Assembly (NCBI GenBank): GCA_030431775.1
Contig: JAUIHW010000037.1
Span: 1-38,910 of the forward strand
DNA length: 38,910 nucleotides
Reading direction: 5' to 3'
Source: Gammaproteobacteria bacterium
Lineage (GTDB): Bacteria > Pseudomonadota > Gammaproteobacteria > Pseudomonadales > JAUIET01
This document shows, one piece after another, positions 7,741 through 14,801 of the stretch. The notes beneath the pieces are model-generated. The model did no database searches and had not been told where the DNA came from. It saw only the letters and a program-made list of their open reading frames with translations. Numbering within the stretch: the stretch's first letter is position 1; every line of letters begins with the position of its first letter. The translations under genes were made by a program, and so were the position numbers.

Positions 7741-9378
7741 TTAACGGCGCTTCTTCAGCGCGCGGGTATCAAAACAGTCGCCCGCACTCACCCGACTTTT
7801 CGCCAGCGCTTTGACGTCGGCCCGTTTCGGTTTGTTTGAAGCGGTTTTAGGCAGCTCGTCGCAGAACACCACATAGCCCGGCGCCTTGAAATAGGCAAGG
7901 CGGTCCAGGCAATCGTTTACGATCAACTCTGCAGTCCGTTCTTCAGCGCGATTGCCCTCGGCCAGAATAATGCAGGCCGCCACCTCATCGCCTCGTAGCT
8001 CGTCGGGTACCGCGGCCACCAGGGCTTCCTGAATGCGCGAGTCCAGCGACAACGAAGCTTCCACTTCCAAAGCAGAAATATTCTCACCGGAGCGACGTAT
8101 CACATTTTTGCGACGGTCAACAAAATGCAGACTGCCATCTTCGCCCTGACGCACCACATCGCCAGTGTTCAACCAGCCATCTTTCCAGGCTTCAGCGCTG
8201 GCCTCAGGGTTTTTCAGATAACCGGAAAAGAACGCTTTACGTGGATTATCGCCAGCTGCCCGCACCCGCAGTTCGCCGGGCTCGCCCTCAGGGACTTCAT
8301 TACCGTGCTCATCAACCAGCTGATATTCCACCTCAGCATTCGCCTTACCGAAACAACAGGTACCGACGTGGCGTGGCTCCCGGTTTGCGGTAATGCAACC
8401 TCCGGCCCCGCATTCGGTCATCGCCCAGCTTTCTATCAGCGGAAAACCAAAGCGTTTTTCAAATGGCGCATGGTGCTTAGGGTTCACGCCCGCGCCGAAG
8501 CCGAACTTGATCTGCCCGCTAAAATCATCGTCCTCAGACTCGGGTAGTTGTAACAGAATGGCCGGTAGCACGCCAAGGTAGTGCAAGATGGTCGCGCGCG
8601 AATCGCGAACCGCCTGCCACCATGTTTTCGGGTGAAAGCGGTCCAGCTGAATAATGCAGCCGGCGTTCATGATCATTGCCGTGGTGGACACAGCCATGGC
8701 ATTCATGTGCCCCAATGGTAAAGGCGTTAGAAGGCGCTCCTCGCCGTAGTTGATTTGACCGAGGCCATCGAGTTTGCGATACCATTCTCCAAAGGCCAAA
8801 AAGTATTCGTTGCTGAGCATACAGCCTTTGGGCTTCCCGGTACTGCCGGAGGTGTACAACAATGCGCACTCGGTGCCCGAACCAGGCGAGGCATCGCCAC
8901 CCTGCTGTAGTGGCAATTTCTGCAAGTTATCACAACTCACCACCGCAGGCGCCGGGGCACTGACACCAGATGCAGCTTCCTGCATGAGAGCGACTTTGTC
9001 CGGTAAGGCCACCACGGCACAGGCTTCGCTGTGCTCCAGAAAATACACGATTTCATCCACCGGCATTTCGCCATTGATCGGTACCACGCTGCAGCCCAGG
9101 CTGTTCAGTGCCAGCCAGTGCACGAAAAATTCAGCACGATTCTCTAACAGCAGTGCAACCCGCAGAGGTGCGGCAAAGCCTTTGTCCGCGTACTGGCGTG
9201 AGCAGGCCTCCACTGCTTCCAGTGCCTGTTCATAGCTCAAATCAACAGGCCCCGAAGCGTACGCCTGGCTGGCCACGGCCGGAATGTGCAGAAATGGCTT
9301 TGCCGGGTGCCTGCTGGCTGTGTGCTGAAACTCCTGGTAAACGCTGCTCAATGCCCTGGTCCGATCAAAATATGGCAA
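7741..9378 (-). CDS. AMP-forming acyl-CoA synthetase (ANL superfamily), second copy
   Basis: A 545-residue adenylate-forming ligase with phosphate loop 'YTSGSTGKPKG' (175-185), 'AMTECGAGG', the hinge 'NTGDVVRQGEDG...VDRRKNVIRRSGENIS', and a C-terminal lysine-rich 'TASNKPKR' region where the catalytic lysine should lie. It activates an unidentified carboxylic acid to a CoA ester. No ATG is available: an in-frame TAG immediately precedes a TTG at 9378, so TTG is the likely start. It is the first gene of the leftward block and is divergent from the Rieske oxygenase. A 28-bp palindrome overlaps the start codon. It is clearly distinct in sequence from the ligase at 3722-5332. Confidence 0.9.
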   Translation of the reverse strand: MPYFDRTRALSSVYQEFQHTASRHPAKPFLHIPAVASQAYASGPVDLSYEQALEAVEACSRQYADKGFAAPLRVALLLENRAEFFVHWLALNSLGCSVVPINGEMPVDEIVYFLEHSEACAVVALPDKVALMQEAASGVSAPAPAVVSCDNLQKLPLQQGGDASPGSGTECALLYTSGSTGKPKGCMLSNEYFLAFGEWYRKLDGLGQINYGEERLLTPLPLGHMNAMAVSTTAMIMNAGCIIQLDRFHPKTWWQAVRDSRATILHYLGVLPAILLQLPESEDDDFSGQIKFGFGAGVNPKHHAPFEKRFGFPLIESWAMTECGAGGCITANREPRHVGTCCFGKANAEVEYQLVDEHGNEVPEGEPGELRVRAAGDNPRKAFFSGYLKNPEASAEAWKDGWLNTGDVVRQGEDGSLHFVDRRKNVIRRSGENISALEVEASLSLDSRIQEALVAAVPDELRGDEVAACIILAEGNRAEERTAELIVNDCLDRLAYFKAPGYVVFCDELPKTASNKPKRADVKALAKSRVSAGDCFDTRALKKRR

Positions 9379-9402
9379 CTATTTTAAGCTTAAAATAGTT
9401 GC
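9375..9402. promoter_or_regulatory. 28-bp perfect palindrome in divergent promoter region
   Basis: GCAACTATTTTAAG (9375-9388) is followed directly by its exact reverse complement (9389-9402), with no spacer. It lies between the divergent CoA-ligase and Rieske genes and covers the ligase start codon. The length, perfection and position suggest an operator for a dimeric regulator controlling both directions. No regulator gene is adjacent, and no second copy was noticed in the window. Confidence 0.65.
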
Positions 9403-9498
9403 TCGTCCATGATATCTTGCGAGAAGTGCAGCTGGCTGTTATTACCCGGCTGGTGACGCCTTATGAGACAATAACAATGAGCGATGGAGGAACCTCAC

Positions 9499-10590
9499 AT
9501 GAGCAATAACGATACAAAATTCTTATGGAACTGCTGGTACGCTGCGGGCTGGGAACATGAAGTGGCCGAGGCTGAAAAATTAGAGCGGACTTTTCTCGGT
9601 AAACCGGTGGTAATTTTCAAAGGCGAGTCTGGCCGCTACATTGCACTGGACAACCGCTGCTGCCACCGCGGCGCGCCACTGGGTATGGGCCGGATCGAAG
9701 GCGATTGTATTCGCTGCATGTATCACGGCCTTAAATTTGACCCGCAAGGTATCTGCGTGGAAATTCCCGGGCAGGACAAGATCCCGGCCTCGCACAAGGT
9801 GCGCAGTTACCCCATTGAAGAGCGCGGCAATCTGCTGTGGATTTGGATGGGTGACCCTGCGCTGGCCAACACCGATGACATTATCGACTACGCGCCGCTC
9901 AGCGACCCTGAGTGGCAGGGCCTTCCGAAACAGTGCTACCTGCACTACGACTGCAACTGGATGCTGATCATTGACAATCTGGCGGATTTCTCCCACCTGG
10001 CCTTTGTACACACCAATACCCTGGGCGGCTCGGAAGCCTACGCGGTGGAAACCAAGCAGGAAATCGAGCGTCTGGAACGCGGCTTTCAGTTCGAACGCTG
10101 GCACCGTGAAAGTGCACCGGCGCCCTATCATCTGAAAGTTAATCCAGACGAAAGCCCAACCGTAGACCGGCGCAACTATGTGCAGATGTTTGTGCCCGGT
10201 GTGTTTCTGATGGAAACTGCCTTTGGCCCGGTTGGCTGGGACCAGTCCGCTGATCACTCGGCGGTGAAACAGTATCGTAACTGCCAGTACATGACGCCGG
10301 AAACCGAAAACACCGCACACTTTTTCTGGGACTACCTGCGTAATTACCGCCAGGACGAAGAAGCCGTTTCCATTTCATTGCGCGACAGCCTGCTGGAAGG
10401 TTTCTGGGAAGACAAGGTCATTATCGAGGCGCAGCAAAAATTGCTGGAGTTGGAAGACCCTTTTCAGCCACGAGGCATAGCAGCCGACTCCGCCCTGGCG
10501 CATTTTAGAAAAGTCTGGGACGAGCTGCTGGAAGACCAGCGGGTTAATCACCCGCCCAAGCAGATTGAGGTGACCCGCAGCATTTTGTGA
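9499..10590 (+). CDS. Rieske non-haem iron oxygenase, VanA/phthalate-type
   Basis: From the ATG at 9499, which follows a strong GGAGG (9486-9490), the protein has 363 residues. The Rieske 2Fe-2S ligands are C54/H56 ('NRCCHRGAPL') and C73/H76 ('CMYHGLKF'). The catalytic domain shows the bridging aspartate D163 and iron ligands H166 and H171 in 'LADFSHLAFVH'. This architecture matches single-component-type oxygenases such as vanillate demethylase and related aryl or alicyclic O-demethylases and hydroxylases. The needed ferredoxin reductase is not in the window. The gene is divergent from the CoA-ligase block and convergent with the PhyH gene. The frame's upstream ATG at 9484 would bury the ribosome-binding site and is rejected. 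Confidence 0.93.
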   Translation: MSNNDTKFLWNCWYAAGWEHEVAEAEKLERTFLGKPVVIFKGESGRYIALDNRCCHRGAPLGMGRIEGDCIRCMYHGLKFDPQGICVEIPGQDKIPASHKVRSYPIEERGNLLWIWMGDPALANTDDIIDYAPLSDPEWQGLPKQCYLHYDCNWMLIIDNLADFSHLAFVHTNTLGGSEAYAVETKQEIERLERGFQFERWHRESAPAPYHLKVNPDESPTVDRRNYVQMFVPGVFLMETAFGPVGWDQSADHSAVKQYRNCQYMTPETENTAHFFWDYLRNYRQDEEAVSISLRDSLLEGFWEDKVIIEAQQKLLELEDPFQPRGIAADSALAHFRKVWDELLEDQRVNHPPKQIEVTRSIL

Positions 10591-10596
10591 TGAAAT

Positions 10597-10618
10597 GCCC
10601 GCCAAGGCATGGGCGGGC
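10597..10618. terminator. Hairpin terminator between convergent genes
   Basis: GCCCGCC (10597-10603) pairs with GGCGGGC (10612-10618) around an 8-nt loop, directly after the Rieske stop and before the convergent PhyH stop at 10641. There is no immediate T-tract, only a T-rich stretch about 15 nt later, so efficiency is uncertain. Confidence 0.5.
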
Positions 10619-10640
10619 CAAACTCGGTGATTGTTTCGTT

Positions 10641-11474
10641 TTAAGCGCTGGATTTCTGCCATACCAGCGGAAAAACATCATCATCCGCCGGATACAGGCC
10701 GGGCTCAACGCAGACGTCATCTTTGCCTACAGTCGGGTCAGCGCCTTCGTGCGGGTGCCAGATAGCATCATCCCCCAGCCACCGGGTTGATAGAGCAACG
10801 CGGCGCTGATTGGACGAGGCATTACCGGGTGCGCCATGTAATAGCCACGATGAAAAAAGAATGGCATCACCCGGCTTGACATCCCAGCCCACAATATCAA
10901 ATGCACTGCGGTTGGCTTCAATGTCCGGCACCGGTTCCGCCTGTGATTTCCCGGTCCAGTTAGCATTGGGGTGGTCTTCACGTTTGCCGAATACCTCAGC
11001 CTTGTAGTAGGTGTCGTTAAGATGCGAACCACGCACAAATTCCATGGCGCTGCCGGCCACCGTGGCAGGCGTTAGCGCCACCCAGATTGAGCACACCTGC
11101 TTGCCTAGGAACGGCCAGTAAGGTATGTCCTGATGCCATGGCGTGGCGCTTTCGGTCTCCGGCTCTTTGACTAACAGGTGATCAAAGTAGAACCGGGCCG
11201 ATTGGCTGTGCATGGCCTGCGCAGCTATCTGTGCGCACGCTGAGTCAAATATGAATTCCCGAATAACGGCATTTTCCCGCCAAAGGTAACGATCGGTAAA
11301 CATGCGGTCACGCGTTTGTCCCGGCGCGCCATCATTGGCCCACTTCCCAGGCTTGTCGAGCTGCTGCTGCGCAACCGCCAGCAAGCGCTCAACCCAATGA
11401 TCGTCAATCAGCTGGTCCAACTTGAGTACGCCATCTTGCTGGTAGGTTTTAATCTGCTGGGCTGTCAGGTCCAT
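10641..11474 (-). CDS. Phytanoyl-CoA dioxygenase (PhyH) family Fe(II)/2-oxoglutarate oxygenase
   Basis: A 277-residue protein with the double-stranded beta-helix iron triad: H114 and D116 in 'TPWHQDIPYW' and distal H213 in 'LLHGAPGN'. R224/R225 ('SNQRR') are candidates for 2-oxoglutarate binding. PhyH-family enzymes hydroxylate acyl-CoAs or other hydrophobic substrates. The start at 11474 is chosen because GGAGG lies about 7 nt upstream; the frame's earlier start at 11501 has no such site. It faces the Rieske gene tail to tail and is divergent from the glycosyltransferase. The 217 bp upstream (11475-11691) holds no gene; a TATACT -10-like box occurs there on the minus strand without a good -35. 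Confidence 0.9.
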   Translation of the reverse strand: MDLTAQQIKTYQQDGVLKLDQLIDDHWVERLLAVAQQQLDKPGKWANDGAPGQTRDRMFTDRYLWRENAVIREFIFDSACAQIAAQAMHSQSARFYFDHLLVKEPETESATPWHQDIPYWPFLGKQVCSIWVALTPATVAGSAMEFVRGSHLNDTYYKAEVFGKREDHPNANWTGKSQAEPVPDIEANRSAFDIVGWDVKPGDAILFSSWLLHGAPGNASSNQRRVALSTRWLGDDAIWHPHEGADPTVGKDDVCVEPGLYPADDDVFPLVWQKSSA

Positions 11475-11691
11475 TTCCCACCTCCTCGATGAATTATTCA
11501 CTTCTCACCTGACCAACAGTATACCGCCAATAGAGCGGATTGCCCGCTTACCCAGCCACAACGACCACAATCGGCAATGTGCCACCTTTTCATCATGCCG
11601 TTCGGTGGCATAATCCACTACTGAGTACACAGCCGCAACGGCAAGCTCTGAATGTTCCCGGGCTTGCCATTAGACTTCAAGTGATTCACGA

Positions 11692-12987
11692 ATGAAACAG
11701 CAGTCCGCCAGCAACGCCCGGCTCGGTATTGTTATCTCAATGTTCCCGGAGTTGCATGAAACCTTTATTCTTCGTGAGCTGATTGCGCTGGAAAAACACG
11801 GTGTCGACTTTGAAATTTTCAGCTTGCAGTTTCCACGCGACCCGATAACCATAGAGGAAGCCAAACGCTATAGCGAAACGTGCACTCACTACAGCAAATT
11901 GCTGAGCTGGAAACCGCTAATGGCGTTTTTGCGGCAATTCACCGCTCACCCGCTGCGTACCCTGCACGCCATGTGGCAGGTTGCCTGGCAGGGTAAGGAC
12001 CGCCCAGTAGAAGCCATCAAAAACCTGAGCATCCTGCCCATAAGCCTGCACTTCGCCCACCTTGGTAAGCAGCGCGGTATCACGCACTGGCACGGGCATT
12101 GGGCAAACGTACCCACCACCGCCTGCTGGTACATTCAACAGTTACACGGCGAAAGCTGGTCCGCAGCCATTCACGGTGAAGACATTTTCACTGCCAACAG
12201 TTTTCTTCGCCACAAACTGGAAAACGCCGCCTTTGCTGTGGTCTGCAGCGACTATTTTTGCCAGCATTTGCGCAGCGGTATGGGCTTGCAGCGCACTGAT
12301 CATGTGTACCTGAACTACCACGGCCTGGACCCGCGCGTGCTGCAATTCAAACACTCGATGCCACCAAGAAGGATCGACCCGGAAAAGCCCCTGCGCCTTT
12401 TGAGTGTTGGCCGCCTGGTTCCAACCAAGGGCCACGATACTTTGCTGGCCGCTTGTGCCGCACTACCCCCACATATTGATTACCGCCTGCACATTGTTGG
12501 TACCGGGCCGGAGGAAGCTCGCCTGCGCGATTTACGGGGGCAGCTCAAGCTGGGCGAGCGCGTTGTGTTTGTAGGAGCCTTGTCTTTTGCCGAAGTGCTT
12601 GAACAATTTCGCGACGCGGACCTATTCTGCCTTGCACCGCGATTAATTGATGGCCACCCGCCGGACGGCATACCTAATGTGCTGGCCGAGGCCATGGCTC
12701 TGGGTATTCCAGTGATTGCCACCAGAGTCAGCGCCATTCCAGAGTTGATTGAACACGGCAAAACCGGGCTGCTTGTTGGCGTGGATGAGGCCGACGCCAT
12801 GGCCCGAGAAATAGCATCGCTGGTGGCAGATCCCAAGCTATACGACGAACTGGTACGGGCAGCCAATCACAAGGTATTGCAGTTGTTTGACCAGGACGCC
12901 AACATCACCGACTTGCTGGCACTGTTCGAGCGCCATGTGCCCGGGCAAGCTGCACCGGCTGTACAAAGCCTTTCAAGCGACTCGTGA
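11692..12987 (+). CDS. Glycosyltransferase family 4 (GT-B fold)
   Basis: A 431-residue retaining glycosyltransferase. The N-terminal half contains 'HWHGHWANVPTT' and 'SAAIHGEDIF'. The C-terminal Glycos_transf_1 domain contains 'LLSVGRLVPTKGHDTLL', 'LHIVGTGPEEARLR', and the nucleotide-sugar E-x7-E region 'GIPNVLAEAMALGIPVIAT'. It resembles glycosyltransferases of exopolysaccharide or colanic-acid-like clusters. No other polysaccharide gene is nearby, so it looks like an isolated enzyme and its acceptor is unknown. No strong ribosome-binding site precedes the ATG. Its stop lies 20 bp from the stop of the convergent sulfatase, with no terminator seen between them. Confidence 0.9.
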   Translation: MKQQSASNARLGIVISMFPELHETFILRELIALEKHGVDFEIFSLQFPRDPITIEEAKRYSETCTHYSKLLSWKPLMAFLRQFTAHPLRTLHAMWQVAWQGKDRPVEAIKNLSILPISLHFAHLGKQRGITHWHGHWANVPTTACWYIQQLHGESWSAAIHGEDIFTANSFLRHKLENAAFAVVCSDYFCQHLRSGMGLQRTDHVYLNYHGLDPRVLQFKHSMPPRRIDPEKPLRLLSVGRLVPTKGHDTLLAACAALPPHIDYRLHIVGTGPEEARLRDLRGQLKLGERVVFVGALSFAEVLEQFRDADLFCLAPRLIDGHPPDGIPNVLAEAMALGIPVIATRVSAIPELIEHGKTGLLVGVDEADAMAREIASLVADPKLYDELVRAANHKVLQLFDQDANITDLLALFERHVPGQAAPAVQSLSSDS

Positions 12988-13007
12988 GGCCACGCTCAAG
13001 AGGCGCG

Positions 13008-14726
13008 TCAATACCCGCTGTTCCAATCCGGCAGAATCACGCCATTTTCCTGTGCGTATTCTTCCCACAGGCCTTGCATTTCAGCAAGCTTTTGTGGGTA
13101 TTTATCTGCAAGGTCCAGGCGTTCCGCCAGGTCATCTCGCAGGTTATACAACTGCCAGTCGTTGTTGCCATAGGGTTCAAACATGTGCACAAGGCTCCAG
13201 TCTCCTTGACGGATGCCGCGCTTGCCAAACAATTCAACGCCCAGCACACGATCTTGGCTGCGGGCCGGGTTTTCTGCCTTACTTTGCAGCACATCCACAA
13301 AAGACTCACCGGTGATGGGTTCAACGTTACGGCCCAGAAATTCCCCGTCGGGCGCTGCGATCCCGGCGAGTTCCAGCAAAGTGGGCGCGACATCCTTGAC
13401 ACTAAGCAAGGATGCATCGGTACGACCGTTTGCAGCAAGCCTGGGGTAGTGCACAAACGCCGGCACACGCGTGCCGCCCTGGCTGGTCGCGCCCTTGTAG
13501 CCGCGCAGCGCCGGTGCACCGGCCCAGCCCCAACCGGGCCCGACCATGACATAACTGCCAGGTCCACCCATAGAGTCGTAATCAAAAGCAAAAGTGTTGT
13601 ACACCCAGTTGCGGGCAGCCGGGAAGTGTTCTTCAGCAAACAACACGCTTAAGGTGTGCCCTTCGGCACCGTTGTCCGACATGAATACGATAATCGTGTT
13701 ATCGAACTGCCCGGATTCGCGAAGATAATTCAGCAAACGCCCGGTGTGTCGGTCGATCTCATCCACCATGGCGGCGTAGATTTCCATCCGCCGGGCGCTG
13801 ATGCGCTGCTCCTCCTCACTCAGCGAATCCCAGGTGGGCGCATCGTAAGGTCGCTCACTCAACTCGGCATTGGCTGGAAGCAGACCCAACGCTTTCTGCC
13901 GTTGTAGCCGTTGCCTGGCCAACTCATCGTACCCCAAGGCATAGCGACCCTCGTGCCGGGCAATGGCTTCCGGTGGCGCCTGCAATGGCCAATGCGGCGC
14001 GGTAAATGCGAGGTAAGCGAAGAACGGTTTTTCGCTGTCAGCTGCCTGCAAATACTGCAATAATCGGTCAACGTAAAACTCAGTCGAATAGTCAAACTCC
14101 TCCGGCAAATTGTCTAACATTTCTCCATTTTCGCGATATTTAGCCTTGCCAAAGTTCCCCACCTCGGTTTCAAACAAGGACTGCATGTCATCAAAATGCC
14201 CGGCCCCACCTTCCAACAGTGCAAAGGCTTTATCAAAACCACGCTGTAGCGGCCCCTGATCGGCTTCGAGGCCCAGATGCCATTTACCCGACATAAAGGT
14301 CTGGTAGCCGGCTTCCCGAAAAATCGCCGGTAAAGGCGCCACGCGCTCGTGCAAATAGCCCTCGTAGCCCTTCTTGCCTTTCTGGTTCGGTGACAGTTCT
14401 TCAAACATATTGCCCAGGCCGGCAATGTGGTTATCAGTACCGGACAAAAGCATAGAGCGAGTTGGTGAGCAGGTGGGCGCAACGTGGAAGTTGCTGAATT
14501 TCACGCCATTATTGGCTAAGCCATCCAGGTTCGGCGTAGGAATCTCGCTACCGTAGGCGCCAAGCTCAGCAAAACCCAAATCGTCCACTACGATGAGTAA
14601 CACATTCGGGGCTTGCGGGTCAGCCGGCTTCGCTGCTGCAAGTGAGCCATCGGTATTTGACTGACAAGCCGCCAGAGCAAACAAGCCGATCACACAAAAG
14701 CCTATGTTTATTCGTGTTGATTTCAT
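13008..14726 (-). CDS. Lipoprotein sulfatase (type I, Cys-type, FGly-dependent)
   Basis: From the ATG at 14726 (AGGAAG upstream) the protein has 572 residues. Its signal ends in lipobox 'LFALAAC', lipidating C21. The sulfatase signature 'CSPTRSMLLSG' starts at C86, with R90, and C86 would be converted to formylglycine. Metal ligands are visible in 'IVVDDLG' (near 46-51) and 'MSDNGAEG'. It should remove sulfate from an organic sulfate ester at the envelope. No formylglycine-generating enzyme is in the window, so maturation would depend on one elsewhere. The gene lies downstream of a TonB-dependent receptor but behind its terminator, so it needs its own promoter or read-through. The substrate is unknown. 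Confidence 0.93.
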   Translation of the reverse strand: MKSTRINIGFCVIGLFALAACQSNTDGSLAAAKPADPQAPNVLLIVVDDLGFAELGAYGSEIPTPNLDGLANNGVKFSNFHVAPTCSPTRSMLLSGTDNHIAGLGNMFEELSPNQKGKKGYEGYLHERVAPLPAIFREAGYQTFMSGKWHLGLEADQGPLQRGFDKAFALLEGGAGHFDDMQSLFETEVGNFGKAKYRENGEMLDNLPEEFDYSTEFYVDRLLQYLQAADSEKPFFAYLAFTAPHWPLQAPPEAIARHEGRYALGYDELARQRLQRQKALGLLPANAELSERPYDAPTWDSLSEEEQRISARRMEIYAAMVDEIDRHTGRLLNYLRESGQFDNTIIVFMSDNGAEGHTLSVLFAEEHFPAARNWVYNTFAFDYDSMGGPGSYVMVGPGWGWAGAPALRGYKGATSQGGTRVPAFVHYPRLAANGRTDASLLSVKDVAPTLLELAGIAAPDGEFLGRNVEPITGESFVDVLQSKAENPARSQDRVLGVELFGKRGIRQGDWSLVHMFEPYGNNDWQLYNLRDDLAERLDLADKYPQKLAEMQGLWEEYAQENGVILPDWNSGY

Positions 14727-14754
14727 CTTATTCTTCCTGTGCTGAAAACCGGGC

Positions 14755-14783
14755 AAAAAAATGCCCGCGCAGGGGCGGGCATT
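14755..14783 (-). terminator. Rho-independent terminator of the TonB receptor gene
   Basis: AATGCCCGC (14760-14768) pairs perfectly with GCGGGCATT (14775-14783) over a 6-nt loop. Read on the minus strand, the 9-bp GC-rich stem is followed directly by a run of T residues (complement of 14755-14760). It lies 18 nt past the receptor stop and just before the sulfatase start, so the two genes are transcriptionally insulated. Confidence 0.88.
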
Positions 14784-14801
14784 GTCGCGTTGCGCTAAGC
14801 T

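Noticed and set aside
9580-10320. Leftward open frame (246 codons) opposite the Rieske gene
   Set aside because: Shadow of the Rieske frame with no protein-like features.
11580-11610. Inverted repeat TGCCACC/GGTGGCA between PhyH and glycosyltransferase genes
   Set aside because: Only 7-bp arms over a 17-nt spacer, not positioned like a terminator or promoter element; could be chance.
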